From the NCBI GenBank assembly GCA_013396755.1, contig VWZF01006707.1, forward strand, positions 47,030-111,029: 64,000 nucleotides of DNA. The letters are read 5' to 3'. The notes under the pieces were generated by a model. That model saw only the letters and a program-made list of their open reading frames with translations. It was not told the DNA's origin and searched no databases. Numbering within the stretch: position 1 is the stretch's first letter; each line of letters starts with the position of its first letter. Positions 1 to 13,100 of the stretch are shown here, in pieces. This DNA comes from Sclerurus mexicanus (taxonomy: Eukaryota; Chordata; Aves; Passeriformes; Furnariidae). A program made the translations under genes and the position numbers.

Positions 1-400
1 ACGCCGCGGCCACTCCCGAGCGGGACCCGCCGCGGCCTGGCAGGACCCGGGGAGGAGCAGGGCCCGGCGGCTTTCGGGGCCGGGGGGCTGCCCTGCCAGG
101 GGGGTGATGACACAGAGGGGCCGTGGGGGGACCCGCCGGTGGGGCTCGAGGCGCCTGTGTGGGCTGCGGTTTGATTGGCAAGAGCAGATTTTGGGAGAGC
201 CGGCGATAAATCGAGTCCCGGAGCGTCCGTGCCTTCCTTGGCCGCGCGCCGGCTCCGGAGCCGACAGCTGGGATTGTTCGTGCGGGGGGGCTCCGTTCCG
301 GAGCGGGATGCCGTGGTGGCGGCCGAGCCCCGGCACCGCCGCCTCCTCGGGCCGGTGGTGCCGGGGCAGGGATGCAGTGACAGGGCGTCCGACATCTGCG
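1..400. promoter_or_regulatory. CpG-island-like sequence at the window edge
   Basis: The first 400 bases are dense in CpG (for example ACGCCGCGG, GACCCGCCGCGG, CCCGAGCGGG). They carry an inverted CCAAT box, ATTGG, at 174-178 on the plus strand. The patch probably continues before the window. It could be a promoter and first exon of MEF2D, 41 kb before the coding start, or of an unrelated neighbour. I cannot define an exon in it. Confidence 0.5.
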
Positions 401-3400
401 GTGTTCAGCATCCCTCACGCCTGTTTGCCCGCTGCTTATCCCTTCCCTGCAGCTCCCAAACCCCTTTGGCTTTGTCAGTGGCTTTTATTTTTTTATTTAT
501 TTCCCTTTCCCCCCCTCCTTGCGCACAAGAGCGGCACACGGTCAGCGAGACACACGTGTGTGCCTACACACACACAGAGCTCTTCCTTCTGCACCCCGGG
601 AGCCCCATGGCACCCCCCGGCTCTGCATGGCCAACCATCTGGGCTGAACCCCCCGGCTTCTCATCCTCCCTGGCTGTCAGAGCTGCCACGAGATTTTGGC
701 TGGTGACGCCACCCTACTGAGGGCAGGGGTCTGGGCAGGCACACACACTGGTGCAAATTCCCTGGGCGTTTTGGCTTAGCGCCCCTCTGTCCCCCTCCCA
801 GGGAAGGCCTGATCTTGCCCCTCCAAAGCCCTTTCTCCTGCAGTCCCTGTGGCCACGTGTATATTTTTGGGCTGGCATTGCTCCCCCGGGGTGGTTGTTC
901 TGCAACCACTGTCCCAGGACAGCCAGCCTGAATCCTTGCTGCTGACAGGGACAGGGCTGTTGCGACAGGGACACTCACCAGGTGAGGTTGCAAGTTTTGG
1001 ATGTAGGTGAGGGTTATTCTGGCTATGTTCTTTCCTTCCCTGAACTGATTCGGTGCTGCTGGCCCCAGCCTGGGAGTGCTGAGGCTGCCTCTGTCCCTTG
1101 GGAACTCAAAGTGAGCTGCCTGCCCTGCCCTCGGGATTGCTGCCATGGGCTCCTGAAGGTCACAGACCTTGGGATGGGCCTCATGGCTTCTCCTTTCCTC
1201 CCCCACCACCTTGTCCTTCAGCCCCTGCAGTTGTCATGGCTTTGCCAGGCTGAGGCATCCGCACTTGTGCTGGCTCGGAGCAGGTGGCTGATGTCCCCGC
1301 AGCAGTGGGGCCGCTGCTCGGGTTTCGGTGCCTCTGCCACGGCAGGGATTTAACGTACTCATTTTGAAGGGTCATCAGCTCCTGTGTCAGGTGACCCCGT
1401 GCTTCCACTCCTGCCCCAGCTCTCCCCCGGGCACAAAGCGGCCTGGGGGCTCCTCGTGCTGAGTGGTCACATCCCTGCGTGTGCTCCCTCCTGCTGGGGG
1501 GCTCTGGGAACCTTGGGAAGTGCTGACTTTGTCAGCCAGTGACCTTGGGCATGTCCCTTTGCTTCCCCATGCTTTGGTGTTGCTCTTGGCGGGTGATGGT
1601 GGTTAATGGGTTTAATTCCCCGCTCCTCACTGCTGTGGGGGCCTTGGCTCTGCTTGGGAAGTGCAACTGTGGAGCTGGAAAGAGCTGTTGCTATTTCATG
1701 CTGTCCCCGAGCGGGCAGGGCGGAGGCATGGACGGTGCTGGAGTCACCCGGGGTGGATTTTTCCCAGGCTGCCAAGTGAAACAAGTGGGGTCTGAGTCTC
1801 ATTTAATGCTGCAGCCCTTTACTGAGGCTTTGGCAACATAAAGGAGCCTAAATATGGTCATAAACCACATCCACTTCAAGGTCCCTCCGTGCTGCCAGGG
1901 CAGCCTCACGTCGGCTTTGTGCAAGGGAGAACAAAGCCCAAAGTGTCGGCCGAAAAGTGCAGGAGTGGGACCCAACTGCTGCGGTGCTGGCGTGTGCCAG
2001 GAGCCGATGCCGGCAGCTGCCTGGCAGGGAGGTGTCAGTGCTGGTGGAGGCCCTGGCTCATGGAGAAAGGATGGACATGAGGATGGGGGGCGGTGCTGCC
2101 CTGGTTGTCCTGAAGGAACAGGAGGGCTTGGACCAGGTGTGGAGGGATTAGCTGTGGGCTCTTTCACTGGGACCCTGGGTGAGTCATTTAAATCTAAAAA
2201 AGCATCTGTGGTGAGGGGCAGAAATTGCTTTTCCCTCTTCTTTCCAAACCAGAGTGCTTTCCAGGGTCAGGTTGGCATTGCTTGGAGCATGCTGGGAGGG
2301 ACCCGCCACTGGGTGCTGCGTGGTGTCCCTCCTGTGTGATGTATTGCAGGGCCATGGCTGTTTTGGGAACAGAGGGACGAGTGGAAAGGGATGTGGGTCA
2401 CTGGCATCAACCCTACTTCGCTGGACCACTGCTGCCTCACCAGGTGCCCCCAACAGCCCAGTGCTGGTGAGCTGCCATACAGAGCTATGGTGGTGTGAGC
2501 TGTCCTGGAAGGTGCTGCCTGAGGCTTGGGAAGTGAGTAGGCAACATCCCATTTAAATCCCGCTAATACTTAGGAGTGCACGTGGGAATGGCCCAAACCA
2601 CGGTGGGCTGCACGGGCAGTGGTGGGGCTGCCATGCTGATGCCATGTCGATGCCGTGCCGGACTTCCCCATCTGCAGCCAGAGCTAAAAATATCCCCCTG
2701 CCTCACCCCGCCGCCGTCCCATCTGTTCGGAGGGCAAACTCCTCAGGCCAGGGACTCTTTCTTATTTTCATCACTATTTTGGCAGTTCCTGGAGGCTGAG
2801 CCGTCCCGAGTTCAGAGGTGACTCTATTGCAGATGACAGTCCTGCCCCTGGGAAGGTTTGGCTCTGCTGCTGAGCCCGATGTGGTGAGCAGAAAGCAAGT
2901 GAGTCAGAGGAGGAGGAGGAACACTGGGGAGGCATGGAAGCCCGCGGCTGTGCCGGTGCCACGGGGTGGGCACCGGATGACCCCAGCTTCGCTCGCCCTC
3001 CCTGTGCTGACAGGACTGGGGTGCATCACCTCCCACCTCTCCCCAATGGGGTTTGTGACTTCAACAGCTGAAGCACCTCTCAGGGGTTTTGTTTTGTTTT
3101 TCCTTGCCTTTTTTCCTCTAATTAGACAAGCTTTCAATAAATAGCTGAAATTTGTTAATCACTTTGATCAGAGCTTAAGCAGTGCTGAAGACCTCTAGGT
3201 TTTTCCCTCTGCCTGTGTGAACAGCACTTTGCTTTTGCTTTCAAGATGGATCTCGCCGTCTGCCTGCCAGCAGCTCTGCCTCCCTGGATCTGTCGGTTTG
3301 CATCTTGCACTCCACTTTGCTTTGCTTGTGGTTCTTCTTTAATTTTTCCTTTCCCCTCACTCTTGATGTCTCCCGGCTGTAGCTCCCCACCACTTACAAA

Positions 3401-6400
3401 ACAGAGAAGATCCTGCATCCTTTAAAAAATCCTTTAAAAAGTGCCCACACGGGGCAAAGGTTTGTTAAATACGTGGCAAATCAATTTGGAGCGATTTATT
3501 TGGGGAGAGTGGGCTCTACGTTTGCTTTCTCTTAAATAGGGGTTAAAAAGATGGAAGCGCAGGACCACTGGGCTGCATGGGGGGAGTTTTTTTGGGAAAC
3601 TTGGCCTGTTTTCATGTGGGTCGTGCTGAGACTGGGGGGATGCAGCAGCTGCTCCCCAATTCGCTGGCCGCTTTCCCCAGCTGTAGGTGAGCTCTGTATA
3701 AAAAGGGATGATGAGATGAGGTGGTATGCAATAGTGGTGGGGCTTCTTGCTGCCACCTTCCTTCTCACCTGGAGAGGCCTGGTCGCAGTGAGATGTCCAA
3801 TTGTGCTTAAGTGCTGGGATGCCAAAGCAACTGCCAGGGCCTGTTCCCAATTCTGGGTGCTGTTGTGGCGCCCAGTGGGACTTTCAACAGCTTTGTGGTA
3901 CTCTGGTCCCTGGGGCAGCGGGCATGCAGTGCTGCTGCTCCCTTGCTGCCGAAAGTGAAGCCCAAATCATCAGGAGCGATGCCGGGCGGGTGTCTTGGTG
4001 TGCACGGTGAAGACGAGCTGGAAGGGCAGGATGATGCTGGTGCTGGGATGTGTCAGGTCCCGGCCACCAGCCAGGAGCCACCGTGGTGTCCCATCCTGAA
4101 GCAACTGGGCTGGACTGTGCTGGGGCTGCACGTTTCGCTCTGTGACGAGCAGGACACGTATGATTTCCCAAGGTGCAATTAGCTGTTGGTTTTCCTGGAG
4201 GCGGCGCACAGCTGTGCCCGTAGCTGTGTATGGAGGGGGTCGGCAGCACCCATGGCCCCGGCCGTGCTCACTTTAATTGATCAGTGCTAATTGGAATCCA
4301 GAGGAGGGGAGCTGAGGCCCTGCCATCTGTGCTGGCCGTGCCCTGACACCCAGGTCCTGCTGGCGTGGCAGCTCAAGGTCAAAGCCGTGCGTGGTGGCTT
4401 TGGGCTGCTGCTGGGCATGAGCTGGCTCGGGGTGGAAGCGCTCCCACCTTCTGTCCTGAGTCAGTGGTGCTTGGGGTTGGAAAGGGGGTAATTAAGTGAC
4501 CTATTTCTGGGCAGGGAGGAAGAGAAGAAGGAGGAATCGTTTCTCTTTCCAGAGCTTCAAACAGTTTCCAGCAAGTGTGCGGCACAAACCCAAAACCGCT
4601 TCCAGGAGGAGGTGCCTCAGTCGCCCCCCAGCCAGGGGCCTTGGGGCACGGGTAGGGGGCTGTGGGCTGTGGGGAAGGGTGACCTCCCACTGCAGCACTG
4701 CTGCCGCATCCACCTTCTCTTTTGGAAGGAGGCAGGGCAAATCCATGGCTCCTGAATTTTTTTTTTTCTCCCAGCCACAAAAATTAGTAACAAGATTTGG
4801 GAGGCAGCACCTGCCTGCAGGGCTGGCTCCCCAGCCTGAGCCCACCCCAGGGCTGACAAGGGATCATCCTAGAATTCCTAGTAGGATTCCTCCTCCTCCT
4901 TTTGCAATAGAGGAGATTATCAGCCTCACCTGCGTGGTGGACCCTGCAGCTCTGGGGACGTTGGGGCTGTCAGCACAGGGGTACCTGCTCCGGAGGATGC
5001 AGTGGAGCTTTGGGTGGAAGGTGCTATTGATGGATATAAGCAGGGCTTATAAATAGCCCTGATTGAAAGTTTTCGTCCTCCGTTTTAAATGGAAGTGCCT
5101 TTTGGAAGAAAGTGACTTTGCTCCATCCTTTTGGAAAGCATCTTTTCTTTTTTTATTTTGAAGATGAAATTTTTCTTTTTACTTTAAATGTTTTCCTTTC
5201 CAATTATTGTAAGACTTCAGGGAAAAATTGCTAGGCGCCATATTCAGGAACACATTCCATGTCACACAGGTGGGGAAAATATGTGGGGTCAGATTCGTTT
5301 GGTTTGATTTTTACTTAGAAAAGAAATTGACAATCGAAAATGTTCAGGGCTTTAGTGAGAATTTTCTATTAAAGCTGACAAAATTTAGGGAGACTGAAAA
5401 AAATGGAGTTTGCTTAAAACCTGCTACATCAAGTGTAAGGAAAAAAAAAGTTAAATAAACAAATTGGATGAAGAACTTCAGTTTAGTGTAAAACCGGCAA
5501 CGTTTCTGGATTTCTGTCTGGAATTTTTCAGTTGTAAAACCTGAAATCCTCCCCCACCCCAAGCAGTAACCTTGAGACACAGTGCCGGAGCAGGAGTTTC
5601 CACTGGCAGGGAAGAAAAAAAATTAAAATAAAGAATGTGGATGAATTATTTTGACCAACAAGCCTTTTTTTTTTTTTTTTTTTTTGGCAAGAGCAGTCAC
5701 TGAGACCATTCCACCCCCGGGCTGTCGTGGTCAGTGCCGGGAGCAGGAGATAAACCAGCATGTTGCAGGGCTGGGGCAGGGAATGGCTGGGATCAGGTTC
5801 CACCTTGTCCATGGTGGCATCTGTGGGAGAGGACCTTCTACAAGCTCGGGACTGCCAAGAAATGCATGTTTTTCCTCAATCTTGGGCGGTCCGGAGGCAG
5901 AGAGGGGCCATGTGTTTGTGTAACCATAGGTGGGGGCTGGGTGGTCGTACGTTGTCTAAATATCGTGATAAATGTCCCCGTGGAGCTGGTACCCACAGAC
6001 TTCCCACTGTCCTGAGTGCAAGCTCCCAGCCTTGGGAGGAACAATCTGTCTTGTCTGAATGCCAGGGGTTTGGAATGGTGTCCATCCCCGAGGTGTGGTG
6101 TCCTGTGGCAAACGTGAAACCTCCTCCAGGATGGGACCCTGGTGCCGCTTGGCTGGGCAATGAGTGGCAGGTTGATGTGGCTGAAGACCCCAGACCTTGT
6201 AAAAATCCTGACACTGTGGGAATCTGTCTCTGCCACCAGCACCCTCTCCTTGCCAGGCACTGTAGGGGAATTTTTGCCCTTTAAAATTCCACTACAGGGA
6301 GTTCTGACTTTGGCTCTGCTGTTGAGCATGAAGCCTGGCATGCAGCACTCAGACCAGTTCAGAACCTGCTGGAAAAACCATGGGGGAAAGCAAGTCTTTG

Positions 6401-6484
6401 TGTGTGTCACCGAGCGTGTCCCTCGGCGCTGGCACCGCCAGGGAGGTCTTGGCAGAGGCGAGAAGGTGCCTTCAGGCACGGTTA
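401..6484. other. No gene recognised
   Basis: Open frames here are short and lack recognisable protein sequence. The stretch includes T-runs at 4757-4767 (11 T) and 5665-5685 (21 T). A distinctly AT-richer block spans about 5060-5660. One match to the MEF2 consensus, TTATAAATAG, lies at 5047-5056. A TATA-like TATAAAAAGG occurs near 3697. Confidence 0.7.
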
Positions 6485-6550
6485 TCACAGACTCATGGAA
6501 TGGTTTGGGTTGGAAGGGACCTTAAAGGTCATTTTGTTCCAGCCCTCAGG
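6485..6550 (-). repeat. CR1 LINE 3'-end fragment
   Basis: The plus strand reads TCACAGACTCATGGAATGG followed directly by TTTGGGTTGGAAGGGACC and TTAAAGGTCATTTTGTTCCA. This is the reverse complement of the CR1 3' terminus. Only the last ~65 bases are clear. Confidence 0.92.
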
Positions 6551-6570
6551 TTTATCCCAGGGGATAAACC
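6549..6570. repeat. Perfect inverted repeat, 10-bp arms
   Basis: The arms GGTTTATCCC (6549-6558) and GGGATAAACC (6561-6570) are exact reverse complements separated by AG. They lie at the internal end of the CR1 fragment. Confidence 0.9.
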
Positions 6571-6989
6571 ACATGTTCCCTGGATATGTGTCTCTGCCCT
6601 TAGGGAAACCCTGTGATAGCTGCAAATTTATTTCAATCACTGGGATGGAGTGGAATGGTTGAGTGAAGGCAGGGTTTGCTCGGGCATGGGCTTAGGGCAG
6701 GTTTCTGTCTGGTATTTCAGTGAGAAGCAGCACTTAGGATCACACGGACAGTGTGTGGATGCCAGGCTTTCCTCCAAGAGCATGGACCAGTGTGGGGGCG
6801 GGCAGGAAGGGCTCGGGGCTGTGGGTTGGGATGCAGCCGGAGTCAGGCCTCATCTCCAGCCTTTCTTGGGTGATGCTTTCTCAGAGAGCTCCACGCACTG
6901 CTGGACATCTCACTTTGTGCAACTCAGGAGGACTCATGCCTCATCTCCAGGATTTTAAGCACAGGGATCAATCATGGATCCATCCTCAA
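6571..6989. other. No gene recognised
   Basis: I see no repeat family, exon or clear regulatory motif in this short stretch. Confidence 0.6.
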
Positions 6990-7225
6990 CCTTCCCTGAC
7001 TCGGCACGGCCGTCCTTCCCACGCGCCGGCAACGAGCTGCCGGGAAAACTAGCAACTCTCGGCTCGCTCGTTCAAAAATATCCCCGGCCCCGCGCGGATG
7101 CTGCTGCCAAGATGGGGAGCGGAGCCGGCACTACCTCTTTGCAGAAATCTGTCGCCTTGCTCGGCGGTGGGGAGGCTGGGAGGGAGGCTGGGAGCCGCGG
7201 AGAGCCGAGCCCCAGCGCTTTCTAA
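6990..7225. promoter_or_regulatory. CpG-rich patch
   Basis: The patch contains CGGCACGGCCG, CACGCGCCGG, CCCGGCCCCGCGCGG and GAGCCGCGGAGAGCCG within about 230 bases, between CpG-poor flanks. It is a candidate enhancer or alternative promoter. No exon can be defined. Confidence 0.4.
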
Positions 7226-9749
7226 AATAGAAGCAGAACAAATGGTTGGAGCAGGATGCTGGTGGCAAAGGCAGCCAAGGCTCTTCCCGCGGCAGCTGGT
7301 GGCTGCTTCTTGCTCCTTCATCAATCCTCTCCCCAGAGCTGGCGTTTCCTTGCAGGGGGGAGAGGTGAACATCTGGCTCTTGGGGCGGCCTGGGGCACAG
7401 CAGTGCTTTTTGAGGCTCAGTGTGACCCCCTGGATTTTTGGAATGGTTGAGCTTTGAGCAAGCTGTGAGGATAGTGTGACAGGAGGCGGTTTGGTCAGTG
7501 TGTGTCACAGTGGTGTGAGCCAGTGCAAGATAAGGAGGAGACAAGTTGGGTGGCGCCAGGTCCCAAAGGGACTTTGTCCCAAAACAATGACACGGTGCCG
7601 GGTTGTTCCGTAGCCACGACACAGGCAGTGGCTGCTGACCTGGTGTGTCAGACGGCTGAGCACGGAGCTGCTGCGTCTCCTGCCTGCTCCCATGGGAGGG
7701 GTCCTGGCAGGGTGAGTTCCTCGTTGCTCCTGGGGTCCCCAGGTTTCTTGGAAGCCACATTCAGGCCCCCCTCTCCCTCCTCCAAGGGAGTGCTGCTGGG
7801 GAAAAACCAAGGGCCGGATTCCTCACCTCTGTGCTCCCCTGCAGACACTGCTCCCGAGGGGACGAAGCCACCTGCCCTTGCTCCGGCCACTGGCACCTGG
7901 GAGAGGAAATGGTGAGCCCAGCTCTCCTAGCAAATCGAGAGAGTTTGGAAAAAACCTTTTAGTTGCCCTCAAGTCTTGGAGCATTAGGACCAGATGTGTG
8001 TATTTTAGCGAGCAGGATTTCACACCTGCCTTTGCGTCAGAGAGGGCTGCTCCAACTGGACGAAGTGGGAAGGTCGGGAAGATGTTTCCCGTAAGGGAAG
8101 ATGTTCTTGTCTTGTCCTTCCCAGTGGAGAGGACCAGCCACAGCGAGCTCAGCATCTGCTTGGGTGACCTTCAGTGTCTTTGCTTGGCGAGGGAGGCTGC
8201 TTTGCATGCCCTGTCCCCACCGAGCATCGGGGTCTTTTTGTTATGCAAATGCAGCTTTGGTTTTAGCTTCTCAGAGATAAATACCTTTGAGGCTAAATCT
8301 GGAGCTTGGGGCACTGCTGAAAGCACCCTGAAGGCCCAAGGGCTGACAGGTTGGATGCTGAAGGTGGCGGTTTGAGGGTTTGGCTCCCCTTTGGGCATGG
8401 AAAAAAAACGGCTCTCACTGTTTTTCCCCTGGGGTTATACAAGATTTTTTTGCAGCCAGGAGCATTGCAAGCCCTGGTGGAGGCTCCTTGGCACACACTG
8501 CCCCATGCCTGGATTTCCCACTCTTGCAATGATCTGCTGTGGGGTTTTTTAAGCATTTAGAGCTCAGGAGAGCCTTTTGTCCCAGCATCACACTGCCCTC
8601 CGAGGATCCCCACTGAGCTGTTCCCAGGCACTGTGGCTCCAGTGCAGGACTGATGGTGATGTCCCCATGCTCCCCAATGCCGGCCACCAAGGTTTTGCCA
8701 TTAGGGTCTTTCCCCAGCCCCTCAGAGAGAGACTGAGGAGTGCAGGCTGCATCAGTGCTGGGTGCTGTGCTGGGTGCCGCGCTCTGGGCCGGAGCCTTTT
8801 TTTTGCCTCCCTGCTCACGTGTGGGTGAGCGTGGTGTGGGCCTGGCATCCCCCGGGGCTCTCTGGCTTCCTTTGGGACCCCATGAGCCCCTGGCAGCCTG
8901 ACTCCCTAATGATGGGGGTCACAGGCTGTTGGGCTGGGTTTGGGCAGAGGTGTTTGTGTACAATCTTATTTTTATTTGTGTGTCTTTCGGAAATTTTTTG
9001 TAATGGCAGGTGCCGGTTCAGTGCCCAGCAATGGGGAGAGAAGGGGTGCGAGGGGGATGGAAACACGGCTAAAACTAGTTTAGCTTCTGCTCATGCAATT
9101 TCGCTATTTCTGTGCCGCAGGAGAGCTTGAGGCCCCTGGGATTTGCGGGGGGCTGAAACCCTCAGGTTCCCAGTTCATCCCTCCTATGGGGTCACACCTA
9201 CCAGCCTGAAAACTCGTTGACATCAGCCCAAGGGCTCTCTGGGGCTGAACCATGATAGTGTGACGCTAAGAGCACCCAGAAGTATCTCATGCCCTTACAA
9301 AAACATAGGGCAGTGGTGGGTTGTATTCCAGTTGGGAGTTGGACAGGAGCTCAGTCTCCCACATCCTGCTAACGCTGGGATACCACTGGGATCTGCTGTG
9401 GGCAGAGCAGGGCAGAAAGGAAAGGAGGTAGGAAATAAAGGTAAAAAGGGGAGGGCAGCTCTTCTGGAGCTGCTGGTTTGCAAAGTAGATTGGTTTCGGT
9501 ACCGGCTGGGTGCTGAGCCGTGGTAGGCAGGGCTAAAGCCACCCCAAAATAGTGTGTTCCTGCTTGAGGCTGCCTTGGTTCCTCAAGGTCTCCTAAAGAT
9601 TTAGGACTTGTCATTTTGTCCTGGCAGGGTGCCAACCTGCATCTCCCAAAGTCCTGCAGGGGTCTGGAGCATCCATGCCTGCGGGAGCTGCTGCTGAAAC
9701 AATGCCCCAAAGAGGATACTCTGGCCCAGGAAGAGGAACAAATCCCCAT
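7226..9749. other. No gene recognised
   Basis: I find only unremarkable GC-rich sequence with short, unconvincing open frames. Confidence 0.65.
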
Positions 9750-10103
9750 TCCAGAGAAAAGAAAGCTTCAAGGAGACCTTGGAGCCCTTTCCAGTGCCTA
9801 AAGGGGCTCCAAAGGAGCTGGAGAGGGACTTTGGACAAGGGCCTGGAGTGACAGGACAAGAGGGAATGACTTCCCACTGCCAGAGAACAGGGTTAGATGA
9901 AATATTGGGAAGAAGTTCTTGGCTGTGAGAGTGGTTAGGCCCTGGCATAGGTTGCCCAGAGAAGCTGTGGGTGCCCCATCCTTGAAAGTATTGGATGGGG
10001 CTTGGAGCAACCTGGTCTAGTAAAAGGTGTCTCTGTCCATGATAGGGAGGTGGACAAGATGGACTTTATGATCCCTTCCAACCCAAACCATTCCATGATT
10101 CCC
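9750..10103 (+). repeat. CR1 LINE 3' fragment
   Basis: Sense CR1 segments appear in order: TCAAGGAGACCTTGGAGCCC, GGACTTTGGACAAGGGCCTG, GTTGCCCAGAGAAGCTGTGG, CAACCTGGTCTAGTAAAAGG, and the terminus CCCTTCCAACCCAAACCATT with CCATGATTCC. The copy is 5'-truncated. Similarity before 9750 is not clear. Confidence 0.95.
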
Positions 10104-13100
10104 TGCATCCCTCCAGCTGCAACGCAGCCCCTCTCCTTTCAGCCTCTGCTGCCCAAGCCAAGGTGCTGCCTTGATTCTTTCTTTTTTTTAATTCTTTTTC
10201 GCTAAATGTGTTACCAGTGCAGCTTGTCCGTATTTTCCACCACCTTCTCCCTCCTGTTCTTGTGCTGAAGTCTATAATGCTGAAATTATAGCATCCCCCT
10301 TGTCACCATGGCAACGCGCAGGGATGTATTTTAAAAAAAAAAAAAGGACCAGAAGCCCTCCAAGGATTATGACTTCAGTGAGGGATCAGGCTGGAGGGGA
10401 ATCTGGGTCATGGCTGGAGCAGGCTTTTCTTCCAGCCTGTCTTCAGTAATTCCCCTCACAGTGCCCGGGGCCGCGTCAGGGCAGGGCAGAGCCCCCGCTG
10501 GCACCCATGGGTGCCCTGCGGGGAGGTCCAGCTGCCCCAGGAGGTGCTGACTTCCCTGTGTATGAGGTCACTCATTGCCCATATACACCTCGGGAAAGCA
10601 CATCCTCTGGAGCCTCAGTATTCCCACCCAAAATCCAGGCGTTTTAACCAAAAGTCTTGATTCCCAAGTGTTTGGTGCCTGCAGGCGTCCCAGAGCCTTG
10701 CTCCCCTTCCACCCTGCTTTGTGCAGTGCAAGTTTTCTCTCTCATCCCCCAAAATAAACAGGACTTTTTTTTTATATATCAATTTTTTCTCCTCTCTTTC
10801 TTTTTTTTTTTTCCCTCTCTTTTTCCACACCCCCAGAGCTGCTGTTGCTGGTGGCAGGGAGCCCAGACTCCGTAGGAACTCAGAAATGCTACAGATCCAA
10901 GCCCCGGCTGCCCTCTCGGTTTCGCAATCCTTTGGAGTGGTGTGGGGGGGGTGGGAGAGAGAGAAGGAATAAAATAGGAGGGGATTTTTTTTTCTTTATT
11001 AGAGATTTATAGACTTTCCCACCAGTAAGGACAAGGAGCTGGAGCCGAGCGTCCAATTTCCTACAGTAAGTTTCCAACACTGCTCCTCTCAGGCCTCTGT
11101 GAAACCCTCCGCGGCCTCGCCTGTGGTGGGTTGGGTTGGTTGAATTTTTGGGAAACCATTAGAGCTGCTGCTGGGGGGTTGGCGGAGTGAGGGCTGCTGG
11201 CGTGGGGGGTGGCGGTGTGGCTCCATGGGCCGGCACCTCCCATGGGTTAGGTGATGGTAGGAGCCAGGAAAAATCAGCTCAGGTGGGTTTTTTGAGATGT
11301 TAAAGCCTTTTTTCTACCTGTTTTTTGGTCGCATGTGAACCCTTCGGCTTGGGCTTCCTGGTGGTGTCACGACAGCCTTCGTGGCTGCCGGTCCCTCCAG
11401 CTTGCCGGACTCCGTGCTGCTGGGGCATCTTCCCCGCCGTCCTCATCCCCCTCATCCAATTGGCCTCTTGAGGTTTGTGGTCCATTTATTTTTAGGTAAT
11501 TGCAGCGTCCGGGCGCTGGAGCGGCCGGTCAGTACCACGCAGCCGGACAAGGGAGGGATTTGTTGGCCAGTGTATTTTAAGCAGTTGCTTTCTTACAGGC
11601 GAGAGCCTGGTGAGCTCCTCATGCTGGTGTGGAGGTGCATGGCTGATGGCATGGTGGATCCTGTCCCCACATATGCCACTTTACCTGTGTCAGGGAGCGA
11701 GGTTTGGCTCCTGGCTCTGCTCTGCCCCTTTGTGCAGGATCTGACCCTCAGCCAGTGCTCCCACTGGGGGAAAAATTCTTCCCTTGAGCTGTGCCTGTAT
11801 GAGATCTGAGTGCTGGCAGCTCTGCTCCCAGTGTCCAGTGATTAATGGGATTAAATTGGTGCCCCTAGTGAGGTTTTTTTATTTTGCATCTGGTTTTCTC
11901 AAGACTTTTTAAGTGGGGGGAGACCGGGGCCATGTCGCACTGAGATCTGATTAGATAAGGGAGGGCTGCCTGTGAACAAAATTCCTACCGGATAATTATT
12001 TATACCTCCATGTGCGTCACTAATAAACATCTGGATCTGCTCCAAACATCTTCATTTGATTTGTTTTGTAGTCTCTCAACAGGGATGTTTCTCAGCTCCC
12101 CACCTCCCTCTCATCGTGTGGCTTTTGAGGACTCGGTTGAAATGAGGGCTGGGCTTTGAGCAGTCACCCCACTGCCTGTGGGACAAGCACATCCCCTGGT
12201 GCCAGCCTTGCTCACCCGTTCCCCCCCAGCTCTTGACACTCTTGCTTTAGCAAATTCCCACTCCTGGGTTCCCGTGATGGGGTGACAGTCACGTTGCCCT
12301 TTCTTGGGAGGAGAAAATTCGTGGTGTTGGTGGTTGCATAAAAAATATGAGTGGCCAAAACAACCCAAAAAGCAACCCCAGATGTGTTGCTTTCTATTTT
12401 AAACAGTCTCGTTTGATTTGGGGGCGAACCAGACTCCTGACCTTTCATAGCGCGTAGGGCTGGCAGTCAGACCGAGCTCTCCGAGGCCAGGGCTGACTTC
12501 TTGCTCTGTTTGTGTGGAGCCAAGAAATTACTATTAATAACTTTCCCTGAATGAGAGTTGAGTACCTGCTTCCCTAGGGCTCCTTGGAAGGCTCCGGCGG
12601 ATAACATCAACAGTCATTATGAACAGGACCGAGAGCATCGCGCGCAGCTGGGATGCAGATGGGAAGGGACTGGTGTGGGAGGGGAGAGATGAAGGAAGCC
12701 TCTGGCTCACTGTGAAGTGCCTTGGGCAGGGCTTGCAGGCGCCACGAGCCATTTTTTGTGTGTTCCTCCACCCTCGTTGCAGCCCCAGCCCCTCTTTGCA
12801 CGAATGCAATGGAAAAACCATCCCAAGTCAGTGGAGCTGGCTGCAAATGCCAGCTCCACCAGTGCTGGCTGTAATCTGGGTCTCACCTCTGCCGGGGTCT
12901 CAGGAAAAAAATTAAGTAAATAAGAAAGTTTCAGTGCTGCACCCAGCCTTAATCTCTTTAAACTGTATTTCACTAATCCTTCATTAGGATCTCATTGTGA
13001 GCTTGTTATCCCGTTAGGGCTGAGCTGTGCGCGGCGGCGCCCACGGAGCCGGGCGGGAAGGGGCTGTGTTGGCCCTGCCAAGGCCACGTGCTCCGCCAGG

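Noticed and set aside
978..986. Strong donor-like CAG-GTGAGG as the end of a first exon
   Set aside because: It lies outside the CpG-rich patch, has no supporting upstream exon, and such 9-mers are common in a window of this size.
5047..5056. Isolated MEF2 consensus matches (also 12531, 24814, 54045) as autoregulatory sites
   Set aside because: About four matches to YTA(A/T)4TAR are expected by chance in 64 kb at this composition, and these have no supporting context.
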